From CAYQJS01 sp964417895 (GTDB lineage: Bacteria; Chloroflexota; UBA6077; SHYK01): a stretch of DNA of 64,000 bases. Positions within the stretch are counted from its first letter, which is position 1, and every line of letters begins with the position of its first letter. Below, in pieces: positions 8,534 through 17,242 of this stretch. Both the position numbers and the translations under genes were made by a program. The stretch lies in NCBI GenBank assembly GCA_964417895.1, contig CAYQJS010000027.1, positions 1-64,000 of the forward strand, in the 5' to 3' direction. The notes under the pieces are model-generated. The model had not been told where the DNA came from. It did no database searches and saw nothing but the letters and a program-made list of their open reading frames with translations.

Positions 8534-9190
8534 TTGGCGCGTCCTTGGACATCCGCTCGATACCTGCTGGCTCTGGGGGTTGTCGCTCTGGTGGTGGTGG
8601 GCTGCGCGTCGCCCACCCTACGGCCCGCGACCACGGCCGGGGGTGCCGCTGCGCAAGCGCCTTCTGGGCCGGAGCCCGGAGTCGCACCCATCCAGCCCCC
8701 GGCGGTCGCAGAACAGCCAGCCGCTTCGGCCGAGGTAGCCATCCCGGCGCCGGCTGTCGGCCTGGCGGTTGGACTGCGCGCTCCGAGCTTCACTGTTACC
8801 GGATTGGACGGCCGCTCCATCAGCGACGCTGACCTTCGGGCGGAGGGGAAGCCGTCCATTCTTTATTTCTATGCCACCTGGTGAACCGTCTGCCGAGCCG
8901 AGTTTCGGCTCCTGAAAGATCGATACCCGGCGTATGCGTCGCAAATCTCGTTTCTCGCCGTCGGCATTGACCCGACTGAGACCGCCGACGTGCTGCGCCG
9001 CTACCACGCCGAGCAGGGCTATCCGTGGCCGGCGGCGGTCGGCAACCGCGAGACCATCGAGGCGTACAACGTCACCTCGACATCCATCAAGTACAGCATG
9101 GACCGCAACGGCGTAATCCTTTCGCGGAAGGGGTACGGGGTGGGCTCTGCAGCTGAGTGGGACGAGCTACTGCGCACCCTGGCCGGGTGA
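8534..9190 (+). CDS. TlpA/ResA-like thioredoxin lipoprotein with in-frame TGA at the first active-site cysteine (candidate selenoprotein)
   Basis: A 218-codon gene if TGA 8882-8884 is decoded. Start is TTG 8534 with GAGGAGAG just upstream; ATG 8516 in the same frame is possible. A lipoprotein signal ends at LVVVGC, then a Pro/Ala-rich linker, then a thioredoxin-like domain (PSFTVTGLDG, ILYFYATW). The next codons are TGA-ACC-GTC-TGC followed by RAEF, so the usual WCxxCRxE reads W-U-T-V-C. The frame continues open for 101 codons to a natural end. A perfect 7-bp hairpin follows the TGA at 8895-8911. The usual cis-Pro position reads Ser in VTSTSIKYSMD. It overlaps ccdA by one base (TGATG). Alternative: a recent nonsense mutation. 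The stop alone would truncate the protein before its redox site. Confidence 0.75.
8895..8911 (+). promoter_or_regulatory. Candidate bacterial SECIS hairpin
   Basis: GAGCCGA (8895-8901), loop GTT (8902-8904), TCGGCTC (8905-8911): a perfect 7-bp stem starting 10 nt after the in-frame TGA. The loop begins with G, and 17 nt separate the TGA from it. Published bacterial SECIS patterns ask for a short stem with a G at the start of the apical loop at about this distance. The stem lies within codons for RAEFRL, so part could be chance in GC-rich sequence. Confidence 0.55.
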
Positions 9191-10032
9191 TGAGCGCGCC
9201 GGCCGCGCCGCCAACCGGCCGCCACATTGCCGCGGCGCAATCTCTCGTCTTCGCAGCCATCGGCGTCGCGTTTGGCCTGCTACTGATCGGGGGCACCGAG
9301 ACCCTCTACCGGGTGCAGGGGGGCGCATCCGACGTCGCCGGCCTGCTCCCGTTCGGGTACGCCTACGCCGCGGGTATGGTGGCGGCCGTGAACCCTTGCG
9401 GCGTGCTGCTGCTCCCCTCGCTCGTCGCCTACTACCTGGGCGGCGACGATGCTCCTCGGCTCACGACGTGGGGACGCGCCTCACGGGCGGCACTGCTCGG
9501 GGCGATGGCGACAGCGGGATTCGTGGCCCTCTTCGCCAGCTTCGGATTGGTGTTCGCCGCTAGCGGGCGAGCGCTGGGAGCGTTGTTCCCCGTCGGCGGC
9601 CTGGCGGTGGGTATTGCGCTCGCTTCTCTAGGGCTGTGGATGGTGGTGACCGGGCGCTCTGTGGGACTCGCGAGCGCCAGCCGAGCTATGGGCGGCGTGC
9701 GCCTCCAGGCTGACGTGCGCTCGATGTTCCTCTTCGGGGTGGGCTACGGAGTGGCGTCGCTGGCTTGCACGTTGCCCGTCTTTCTGGTGGTGGTCGGCAC
9801 CACCCTCACGGCGACCGGCATCGTACAGGCGGCGGCCCAGTTCGTCGCGTTCGCGCTGGGCATGGGAACGTTGCTAACCGCCGTGATTGTGGGGGCCGCC
9901 TTCGTTCGCTCGGCGGTGACGCGGTCGTTGCGGGCCACGCTCCCGTACCTGCACCGGCTCGCTGCGTCGATGCTCCTCGGCGCCGGTATCTTCCTCATCC
10001 ACTACTGGCTCATCAATTACTGGTTGCAGTAA
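9190..10032 (+). CDS. ccdA: CcdA/DsbD-like transmembrane electron carrier
   Basis: A 280-residue polytopic membrane protein with about six to seven hydrophobic spans. The two cysteines that pass electrons across the membrane in the CcdA/DsbD family are present: C70 in VNPCGVLLLP and C193 in SLACTLPVF. Its ATG overlaps the TGA stop of the preceding thioredoxin-like gene (TGATG), so the two are translationally coupled. The natural reading is that CcdA brings electrons from cytoplasmic thioredoxin to the extracytoplasmic thioredoxin-like lipoprotein encoded upstream. Confidence 0.9.
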   Translation: MSAPAAPPTGRHIAAAQSLVFAAIGVAFGLLLIGGTETLYRVQGGASDVAGLLPFGYAYAAGMVAAVNPCGVLLLPSLVAYYLGGDDAPRLTTWGRASRAALLGAMATAGFVALFASFGLVFAASGRALGALFPVGGLAVGIALASLGLWMVVTGRSVGLASASRAMGGVRLQADVRSMFLFGVGYGVASLACTLPVFLVVVGTTLTATGIVQAAAQFVAFALGMGTLLTAVIVGAAFVRSAVTRSLRATLPYLHRLAASMLLGAGIFLIHYWLINYWLQ

Positions 10033-10059
10033 AGGCCCTTAAGCCGAGCCCTTGTGATC

Positions 10060-10258
10060 CTGAGGTGTTGAAAACCGCTCATGGTGAGTCTGTCGAACCA
10101 CGAGCCCGAAAGTCGCGCAATCCCGGGCCCGTCCTTCGACATGCTCAGGCCGAGCGGTGTTTTCAGAGCAGTCTGCGAGGGCGAAGGACCTCGCACCGGC
10201 GGCAGGTTGGCGCCTCCACCAGGTCCTTCGGGCTGCGCCCTCAGGATGACCGATCACC
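10060..10258. repeat. Intergenic dispersed repeat block
   Basis: Non-coding stretch between ccdA and the dehydrogenase gene. It contains sequence like CCGCTCATGGTGAGTCTGTC and AGGTCCTTCGGGCTGCGCCC followed by TCAGGATGACC. Related pieces occur at 11430-11576, 19010-19076 and 26118-26181. No gene is supported here. Confidence 0.65.
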
Positions 10259-11362
10259 GGCTACGCGCAGGCGGTGCACGTCGCCGATGCGCCGGATGCG
10301 CTCCAGCGCCAGGCGGTTCGCCGCCTCACCGGGGGCCAGCCCCTCGCTTTGAGCCAGGGCGAATACGCGGCGCGTCGTGTTGCCCACGCGGCGCGCCACC
10401 AGGTCGGCGCGCTCGCGCGGGGCGTGCAGCACCTCGCTCTCGGCGCTTACCACTCCGCCGCAGTTGACCACGTAGTCTGGAGCGTAGAGGATGCCGCGGG
10501 TGTGTAGCATCGCGCCGTGGCGATCGTCCTCGAGCTGGTTGTTGGCGCCCCCGCACACCAGCTTGCAGCGCAAGCGCGGGATCGTCGTGTCGTTGAGAAC
10601 CCCGCCCAGCGCATTGGGAGAGAAGACGTCACAGTCCGCATCGTACACGTCGTCCGGCGGCACGATAGCAGCGCCGAAACGCTGCGCCGCCCGATCGGCG
10701 CTCGCGCCGAGGACGTCTGAGACGAGCAGCTGTGCGCCCTCGGCCTCCAGGTGCTCCATCAGGTGCGTCCCGACCTTGCCCGACCCCTGAATCAGGACGC
10801 GGCGCCCGGCGAGCGAGTCCGATCCCCACACGGCCTCCGCGCCCGCCTTCATGCCGAGGTAGACGGTGAGGCCAGTGAGGAGCGACGTGTCCCCCAGGCC
10901 ACCCCAGGCTTCCGGCAGGGCTGTGACGTGGCGAGTCTCCGCGCGCACGTACAGCAGATCGTCGGTGGTCGTCCCGACATCAGTGGCGGCGATGTAGCGG
11001 CCGCCCAGCGACTGGATGAAGCGCCCCATGGCGCGGAACAGCGCCTCGCTCTTGTCGGTGCGGGGATCGCCAATGATGACCGACTTGCCGCCGCCAAGAT
11101 CGAGGCCGGCCAGAGCCGACTTCAAGGTCATGGCGCGCGCGAGGCGGAGTACGTCGGTCAGCGCGTCTTGCTCAGTCGGGTAGGGGCGCATGCGGATACC
11201 GCCCAGGGCTGGCCCCAGCGTCGTGTTGTGGATGGCGATGATGGCGCGCAGCCCACTCGCCGCATCGTGGCAGAAGACGACTTGCTCGAAGGTGTCGGCC
11301 GCCATCCTGGGGAAGACGTCGAACGCCAGCGCCTCTCGCTGAATGGACCCCGAGATCGCCAT
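10241..11362 (-). CDS. Leucine/valine/phenylalanine dehydrogenase-family protein
   Basis: A 373-residue NAD-dependent amino-acid dehydrogenase of the Glu/Leu/Phe/Val family, deaminating an amino acid to its 2-oxo acid. Visible are the substrate-binding block GPALGGIRM, the catalytic-lysine region LGGGKSVIIGD, ATDVGT, and the Rossmann motif IQGSGKVGTHL, followed by APDYVVNCGGV. Start is ATG 11362 with GGGAGGAGGG 6 nt upstream. Length and motifs fit leucine dehydrogenase best, but substrate choice within the family cannot be read from sequence alone. Dispersed repeats lie on both sides. Confidence 0.88.
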   Translation of the reverse strand: MAISGSIQREALAFDVFPRMAADTFEQVVFCHDAASGLRAIIAIHNTTLGPALGGIRMRPYPTEQDALTDVLRLARAMTLKSALAGLDLGGGKSVIIGDPRTDKSEALFRAMGRFIQSLGGRYIAATDVGTTTDDLLYVRAETRHVTALPEAWGGLGDTSLLTGLTVYLGMKAGAEAVWGSDSLAGRRVLIQGSGKVGTHLMEHLEAEGAQLLVSDVLGASADRAAQRFGAAIVPPDDVYDADCDVFSPNALGGVLNDTTIPRLRCKLVCGGANNQLEDDRHGAMLHTRGILYAPDYVVNCGGVVSAESEVLHAPRERADLVARRVGNTTRRVFALAQSEGLAPGEAANRLALERIRRIGDVHRLRVAGDRSS

Positions 11363-11429
11363 CGTGCCCTCCTCCCGGTAATTATCGACGGGCGCACGAG
11401 TCCCCAGCAATTGCGCGCCAAGCGGACTG

Positions 11430-11576
11430 CTGAAAGCCCGCTCACCCTGAGCTTGTGGTTCGACAAGCTCACCAGGAGCGGTTCGACAAGCTCACCAGGA
11501 GCGGCGCTCATCCCGAGCTTGCCGAGGGACAGGCTCGCCGCGAGCGGAATCCAACCGCTTTTCAGCAGCCTGCGAG
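11430..11576. repeat. Intergenic dispersed repeat block
   Basis: Repeated units of the type GTTCGACAAGCTCACCAGGA occur twice in tandem (about 11458-11502), followed by related GAGCTTGCCGAGGGACAGGC sequence. Similar sequence lies on the other side of the dehydrogenase gene at 10060-10258. No gene supported. Confidence 0.65.
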
Positions 11577-13121
11577 CTAGTCGCCTCCCGGCAGGAAGAT
11601 TTGGTAGGTCGCCGCCCGCACGTCGATCGTCCTATCCAAATAATAGGAGCGGCCAATGGCCTGCAGGATGGGCACAGGGTAGAGCTCGGCGTTCAGCACC
11701 ACCACACCGAACCGGCGCGCTTCCAGGTCGGCCACCAGCGCCGATGGGTCCCATAGGCCTGCTTCGTGCAGGTTGCGGAGATGCGTGGCGTTGCCCACGA
11801 CCTCCTTGCCCGCGGCGACGGCAAAGCTCGGATCCTCGACCAGCGCAGGTCCCTCGGCTTGCCTGATGAGGTCGGTGATCTTCTCACCAGCGGCTCGGTC
11901 CGACTCCGTGGGAGCGATAGCGAGAGACCCCGCTTGTAGGCCTCGATCCGGGAGCGCCGGCACGAGCTGCCCAAGGGGACCGTGCGCCATCAGCAGCGCC
12001 TGCATCGCCAGCGCCACGCCGAGAACACCCGGGGCGGTGGCGCTGCTCTGCCATCGCGGCACGCGCGCATGGGCGACCCGGGTGGCCGCGAGCGGGTCCT
12101 GGGACGCCCGCAGGGACATCACGCTTCGGGCCCTGGAAAACATGTTGTTGCCGGTAGCAAGGGCGCCAGCCAGCGGGCCCGCTGCCAGGACGCAGGCAGC
12201 AGCCAGAGCTCCCAGGAAGTACGATTCGCCCGCGCCCCACTTCCCGGCAGCGAGCGCCATCGCGGCGGATACGGGTAAGTAGAAGACCCACGGCGACCAC
12301 TCCCGGCGTTTCAGTGCGCGCACCATCTCCACGACGGCGACCATCGCGATGATGGCGTGCAACAGCAAGAAGTTCGCGAGATATGAAGCGAGCTGCCCGA
12401 GATCGAACGGGTTGACGTTGCCCGCCACGACGTTGAGCCAGAACGCGCCTCCCGTGGCGATGGTCAGCACGGTAAACACGGTGAGCAATACGGTAGCGAT
12501 GAGGGCGCCGGCCGCGACGCCCCGGCGCCGGTTCACGACGAGGGCGAAGAGGACGGCCGCGGCCGCCGCGTCCAGTTCCGTTTGCTTGGTGAAGAGCGCA
12601 GCGAGGAGCGCGAGGCTCCCCAGAACCAACCGACGTGGCGTGGGCGACTCGAACAGTGCGAGGCCGATCAGACCGAACAGGAGCGCTGCCGCGTTGACGC
12701 GGGCAAGGGGCGTCGTGTGGAACACGTAGGGGGAAGCCAGAAAGAAGCCGCCAGCGAGGAACCCCGCGAGGTTGTTCCCGGCGCGTCGGCGCGCGGCCAG
12801 TCCCACGACGATGGCTGCGAGCACGCCCGACGCCGCCGAGACGAACCGCGCTGACCCCAGCCCCGGGCCGAACCAGGCCATCGGGATGGAGACGAGCCAG
12901 CTCCAGAGGGGGGGATAATTGGATGAATAATAGGGGAAGCGCTCGTTGTCGGAGTAGGGCAACTGGCCCCTATGGATGAGCCAGGCTCCCCAGGCGTCGT
13001 ACCCCTCGCCCTGGTCGAGGTCGAAGGGGAAGGCTACGAGCGCCGCCGCGAACTGTACATAAAAGACAGCGTACAGCGCGAGCAGGCCTAGGGTAGGCCA
13101 CAATCGGAGGTGTGGCACCAC
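11577..13121 (-). CDS. GT-C-type membrane glycosyltransferase-like protein
   Basis: A 514-residue polytopic protein with about ten hydrophobic spans and an early periplasmic acidic loop (FDLDQGEGYDAWG), the pattern of GT39/ArnT-like lipid-linked sugar transferases. A short soluble C-terminal domain follows. Residues around 330-370 (SVMSLRASQDPLAATRVAH) look unlike the rest and could be a hydrophilic loop or an inserted repeat. Starts at one of two adjacent GTG codons (13121 or 13118) with no strong ribosome-binding site. Donor and acceptor are unknown. Confidence 0.7.
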   Translation of the reverse strand: MVPHLRLWPTLGLLALYAVFYVQFAAALVAFPFDLDQGEGYDAWGAWLIHRGQLPYSDNERFPYYSSNYPPLWSWLVSIPMAWFGPGLGSARFVSAASGVLAAIVVGLAARRRAGNNLAGFLAGGFFLASPYVFHTTPLARVNAAALLFGLIGLALFESPTPRRLVLGSLALLAALFTKQTELDAAAAAVLFALVVNRRRGVAAGALIATVLLTVFTVLTIATGGAFWLNVVAGNVNPFDLGQLASYLANFLLLHAIIAMVAVVEMVRALKRREWSPWVFYLPVSAAMALAAGKWGAGESYFLGALAAACVLAAGPLAGALATGNNMFSRARSVMSLRASQDPLAATRVAHARVPRWQSSATAPGVLGVALAMQALLMAHGPLGQLVPALPDRGLQAGSLAIAPTESDRAAGEKITDLIRQAEGPALVEDPSFAVAAGKEVVGNATHLRNLHEAGLWDPSALVADLEARRFGVVVLNAELYPVPILQAIGRSYYLDRTIDVRAATYQIFLPGGD

Positions 13122-13256
13122 CGTAGAGGGGCGGGCACGTAGGTCATGGAGCGGCCGAATCCCAACCCCCTGAACGCCACTGTGACCAGCGGTGCTATGC
13201 CGGCGGTGCTATGATCGAGATTACCCGCGTCACGCCTAATTGGCGGGAGTGCAAGC

Positions 13257-14309
13257 ATGATGCAAGCGGACGGCCGACGGCAAGGGCGAGGGCGCGAATC
13301 CCGCGACATCCGCCTGCTTCGAGAAGAGCACGTGGCCGAGCTGGTCGAGTTGGATCCGGGCCTCCGCTCGGCGGTCGACGCCCTCGAACGGGGCTTCCGC
13401 GACTACCACGCGGGTAACCTCGGCCTTCCGGAGCGCGACGAGCGCGTCAGGGTCGTCTACCCGCCCGGGCAAAAGGTACGCCCGTACGCCAAGGACATGC
13501 GCATCCTTCCCGCCATGGTGCCCGCCATCAACGCCGCCGGCCTGCGCCTCGGCTGCGGCTCGGACATCCGCGGCGGTGGCACGAGCATGACCATCCTCAT
13601 GGACTTCGAGCAGATGGGCTTGCTGGGCTTCATCGAGGACCATCTGCTGCACGGGATCCGCTCGGGTGGGCCGACGGGAATTGCCGTCAAGCACTTCGCG
13701 AAACCGGACGCCACCCGCGTGGGCATGATCGGCACCGGCCGCATAGCCGGCGTTCAGCTCACCGTAACGAAAGGGGCGCGCAGCATCGACACCGTGCGCG
13801 CGTTCAGCCGACGGCCCGAGCCGCGCGAGGCCTTCGCGCGCGAGTACAGCCAGAAGCTGGGCGTGGACATTCGTCCCGTCAGCACAGTCGAGGAAGCCGT
13901 TCGCGACGTCGATATCCTCCTGGTCGCTACCAACTCACATAACGCGCCTGTACTCGATGGCAACCTGCTCAGCCCGGGGACGCTCGTCTGCTCGGTGACG
14001 CCCGGCGAGCTGGACGAGGCGACGTGCCTGCGGGGCCGCGTCGTCGTGACTTCCCGCGTCCGGATCACGCAGGACTACACGCTGTGGCAGCCGATGGCGA
14101 GCATCGTCTTACGCGGCGAGCGCGACCTGGAGCGTGATCTCTCCGAGCTGGCCGAGGTGGTGGTGGGAGAGCGGCCGGCTCGGACAAGCTCTGACGAAAT
14201 CATCACGTTCCTCAGCCCCGGCATCGGGTTCTGCGATATCGCGGTCGCTCGCTGGATCTATGACCTGGCGGTCGAGCATGGCGTGGGCGAGGTCGCATGG
14301 ACGACGTAA
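13257..14309 (+). CDS. Ornithine cyclodeaminase/mu-crystallin family protein
   Basis: A 350-residue NAD(P)-binding protein of the OCD/mu-crystallin family, which includes ornithine cyclodeaminase, alanine dehydrogenases and imine reductases. The dinucleotide-binding motif is GMIGTGRIAGVQL, followed by VRAFSRRPEPREAFA. GGGAGTGCAAGC precedes the ATG. The first 15 residues are basic and probably not part of the fold. Its 3' end overlaps the next gene by 13 nt. Substrate unknown. Confidence 0.82.
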   Translation: MMQADGRRQGRGRESRDIRLLREEHVAELVELDPGLRSAVDALERGFRDYHAGNLGLPERDERVRVVYPPGQKVRPYAKDMRILPAMVPAINAAGLRLGCGSDIRGGGTSMTILMDFEQMGLLGFIEDHLLHGIRSGGPTGIAVKHFAKPDATRVGMIGTGRIAGVQLTVTKGARSIDTVRAFSRRPEPREAFAREYSQKLGVDIRPVSTVEEAVRDVDILLVATNSHNAPVLDGNLLSPGTLVCSVTPGELDEATCLRGRVVVTSRVRITQDYTLWQPMASIVLRGERDLERDLSELAEVVVGERPARTSSDEIITFLSPGIGFCDIAVARWIYDLAVEHGVGEVAWTT

Positions 14310-15466
14310 ACGCCCGCTGGCGCCCACCGTCGTCAGTTGGCTCGGCGGCCCCGGCCGCCGAGCCATCGGCGGAGACGGAACGCGGTGCTCCCGAGCGTCG
14401 GCCGGACCTGGGCGCCGAACAGCCGGCGCCGCGTGTCCCCAGCCGGGCGCGTCGGTTTCTGGGCGGCCTCCGTAGCCTGCTGCGCGACGGCACGTACGGC
14501 GGCGCCTCGCTTGTCCTCTATGTGATCATGGCTGTCGTGTTCGGCTACGTCTGGCTGGCGAACCAGCAGGTCCGTTGGCCGTGGGCGCAGCCAAACTGGC
14601 AGGTGCAGACTCATCTCATGCGGGCGGACGGCCGGCCGCTCGATATCAACGATGTCGCGTTCGTCGACGGGCTCCGCGGCTGGGCCGTCGGCGATTTCGG
14701 CAACATCTTCACAACGTCCAACGGTGGCCAGACCTGGACGCGCCAGACGTCGGGCACCACCGAGCGCCTGCGCGGGATCGACTTCATCGACGCGCGCTTT
14801 GGCTGGGCGGTCGGCTCCTGGAACACGGTGCTGGGGACCGAGGACGGGGGACGCACCTGGCAGCTCCTGACGGACCAACGCCGGCCCTTCTTTCCCGCCA
14901 GCGTGAAGTTCATCGATGCCCAGCGCGGCTGGATGGCCGGAAGCGCCGGCGCCCTGCTCCGAACCGAAGATGGCGGCCATACGTGGACTGAGCAGCGGGG
15001 CATCGGCTCGCGCGGCATCTCGGGCCTCGCCGTTCTCGACGCCGATCGCGCGTGGATCGGGGGTGCGCGCGGCAACCTCGCCTACACGGAGGACGGCGGC
15101 CGGCGCTGGACCCGCCAGTTCGCCGAGATCCAGGGCATCGGCGCCGTCGCCTTCGCCGATGCCGAGACGGGGTGGTACGGTGGCGAGGGCGGCCGTATCT
15201 TCAAGACTGAGGACGGCGGGAAGACCTGGCGTGAGCAGCGGACGCCTACCTTCTCGGGGATCAATGACATCGTGTTCCTGGACCGACGGGTGGGCTGGGC
15301 TGTGGGAGCGGCGGGCACTGTGCTGCACACTACTGACGGTGGCGCGACGTGGATCAGTCAAGACTCGGGGATCGCAGACAACCTGTACACGCTGGCGGCG
15401 CTGGACCGGGAGTCGGCGTGGGCAGCCGGCCAGAAGGGGGTAGTGATCAGGTATGCGGTGCGGTAA
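14297..15466 (+). CDS. Ycf48-like beta-propeller membrane-anchored protein
   Basis: A 389-residue protein. After a Pro/Ala-rich cytoplasmic N-terminus there is one membrane span (about 72-92), then a seven-bladed propeller built from repeats with GWAVG...T.DGG.TW (for example GWAVGDFGNIFTTSNGGQTW). This is the Ycf48/photosystem II stability factor-like fold, which in non-phototrophs is a surface or secreted propeller of unknown role. The gene overlaps both neighbours (13 nt upstream, 14 nt downstream), implying one transcript with the binding proteins that follow. Confidence 0.85.
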   Translation: MDDVNARWRPPSSVGSAAPAAEPSAETERGAPERRPDLGAEQPAPRVPSRARRFLGGLRSLLRDGTYGGASLVLYVIMAVVFGYVWLANQQVRWPWAQPNWQVQTHLMRADGRPLDINDVAFVDGLRGWAVGDFGNIFTTSNGGQTWTRQTSGTTERLRGIDFIDARFGWAVGSWNTVLGTEDGGRTWQLLTDQRRPFFPASVKFIDAQRGWMAGSAGALLRTEDGGHTWTEQRGIGSRGISGLAVLDADRAWIGGARGNLAYTEDGGRRWTRQFAEIQGIGAVAFADAETGWYGGEGGRIFKTEDGGKTWREQRTPTFSGINDIVFLDRRVGWAVGAAGTVLHTTDGGATWISQDSGIADNLYTLAALDRESAWAAGQKGVVIRYAVR

Positions 15467-17207
15467 ACGGGCTTCTCTCTGCTTCGCCCTCTCCCTTCTC
15501 GCTTCTGCCTGCGCGGCCCCGGTGGTTCCCGGTCAGGACGGCGGACGCGACGGCCCGGCGGCCCAGCCTCCCAGAAGGACGAGTGCCGTGCTCGCCATCT
15601 CCGCCCCGATAAACGCGTTCTCGCATGCCTTCCTGGGCACCAGCGCGGGTGGCACCCAATCCTTCAACGAGCTGTGGATGCAGGGGCTGGTGACCACGGG
15701 CAAAACCAGCCCGGCGCCCGAGCCGCGCATCGCCGTGGAGCTGCCCTCCCTGGACAGGGGCACAGCGCAGGTGCTCCCCGACGGACGCATGGCCGTCACC
15801 TGGAAGATCCGCCCCGACGTCCGGTGGGCTGACGGCGCGGACCTGACAGCGAGGGACTTCGCCTTCGGCCTGGAGATCCTGAAGGATCGGGAGAACCCCC
15901 TCGCGGGCGCCACCCTCGTGGTGAACATCGGTCCCCTCGTCCACAGCTTCGAGGTCATCGATGACCGCACGTTTCTCATGAACTGGACCCAGCCCTTCTA
16001 CCAGTTCGATGCGATGGGGTTCTTCGCCCTCCAGCCCATGCCGACCCACGTGTTGCGCGCCCTCTGGGATTCGAGAAACATGGAGGCCTTCGCCAATCAC
16101 CCCTACTGGAGGGGCGACTACTTCCAGGTCGGGCCCTATCGGCCCGTGAGGTTCGAGCCCCAGGTCGAGATCGTCCTGGAAGCGGTCCCCCACTACTTCC
16201 TCGGGAGACCGAAGTTGGACACCCTCGTGATCAGGCAGTACGCGGACACCAACGCCGCCTACGCCGCGGTGCTGGCCAAGGCGGTGGACCTGACGGCAGA
16301 CAACACGCTGCGAGAGGAGCGGGGCATCGAGCTGAAAGCGCTCTGGGAGCGGACGGGCGAGGGGACCGTCTACGTCGGCTACGGCACGAGCCGGGGGATC
16401 TTTCCCATGTTCAAGCCGGAGTACCAGGCCGAGCCAGCTTTGCTCGACCCGCGGGTCCGCCAGGCGCTGTTCACCGCCGTGGACCGGGAGACCTGGGCGG
16501 GGGCGATGCTGTCCGGGTACTCACAGAACACGGCATACTCGCTGCTCCCGCCGGCGCACTATCTGTACGAGTTCACCCGCGATAGCCTCCGCGGCTACCG
16601 CCACGATCCGCAGCAGGCCATGCGGACGCTCACTGATCTAGGCTGGATGCGGGGGGCGGACGGCGCTCTGACGAACCGCGCCGACGGCCGGCGCTTCAAG
16701 GTTGAGGTGTGGACGACGCAGGACAACGAACGCGAGGCCAGCATCCTGGCCGATATGTGGAAGCAGATCGGGGTCGAATCGCCCCTATTCATCATCCCCA
16801 ACGCCCGACTGGACGATCGCGAGCTGCGCCAGTCCTTCACCGGCGTCGAGATCAGCGCGCGTGGCTACGCCGACCACATCCTGACCCGCGCCGAATGCTC
16901 GACGGTCCCCACGGCGCCGCGCTTCAGCGCAGCGAACCGGGGCCACTACTGCAACCCGGAGATGGATCGGCTCATCGGCATCTATCGGTCCAGCATCACG
17001 CGCGCCGACCAGGGACGGGCGATTGCCGACGTGGCGCGCTTTCACGCGGAAGACCTGCCGATGATGCAGCTCTACTTCAACCTGAGCCACCCGACCGTGG
17101 TGAAGGGACTCACGGCGCTGGCCGACGACTTCGCGGGCGGCGTGCAGGCGAGTGGCTACTTCGGGAGCTACTTTCGCAACGCGCACGAGTGGGATTGGGT
17201 GTCATAG
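15453..17207 (+). CDS. ABC-type substrate-binding lipoprotein, family 5
   Basis: A 584-residue extracytoplasmic solute-binding protein of the peptide/oligosaccharide family 5. The lipoprotein signal ends at SLLASAC. Family features include WKIRPDVRWADGADLTARDF near residue 115 and the FAFGLEIL segment. It starts with an ATG overlapping the end of the propeller gene by 14 nt, and is followed 35 nt later by a close paralogue. No permease or ATPase genes accompany it. Ligand unknown. Confidence 0.9.
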   Translation: MRCGKRASLCFALSLLASACAAPVVPGQDGGRDGPAAQPPRRTSAVLAISAPINAFSHAFLGTSAGGTQSFNELWMQGLVTTGKTSPAPEPRIAVELPSLDRGTAQVLPDGRMAVTWKIRPDVRWADGADLTARDFAFGLEILKDRENPLAGATLVVNIGPLVHSFEVIDDRTFLMNWTQPFYQFDAMGFFALQPMPTHVLRALWDSRNMEAFANHPYWRGDYFQVGPYRPVRFEPQVEIVLEAVPHYFLGRPKLDTLVIRQYADTNAAYAAVLAKAVDLTADNTLREERGIELKALWERTGEGTVYVGYGTSRGIFPMFKPEYQAEPALLDPRVRQALFTAVDRETWAGAMLSGYSQNTAYSLLPPAHYLYEFTRDSLRGYRHDPQQAMRTLTDLGWMRGADGALTNRADGRRFKVEVWTTQDNEREASILADMWKQIGVESPLFIIPNARLDDRELRQSFTGVEISARGYADHILTRAECSTVPTAPRFSAANRGHYCNPEMDRLIGIYRSSITRADQGRAIADVARFHAEDLPMMQLYFNLSHPTVVKGLTALADDFAGGVQASGYFGSYFRNAHEWDWVS

Positions 17208-17242
17208 GTAGAATGACATTCGTTTGTGTGGAGGGACGACGC

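Noticed and set aside
8882..8884. Reassignment of TGA to a sense codon in the whole genome
   Set aside because: Many intact genes here end at TGA with stop/start overlaps (for example 9190, 28858, 33594), and tryptophan is encoded by TGG throughout.
10751..11866. Plus-strand 371-codon frame opposite the amino-acid dehydrogenase
   Set aside because: Antisense to a complete dehydrogenase and running into repeat sequence; no domain.
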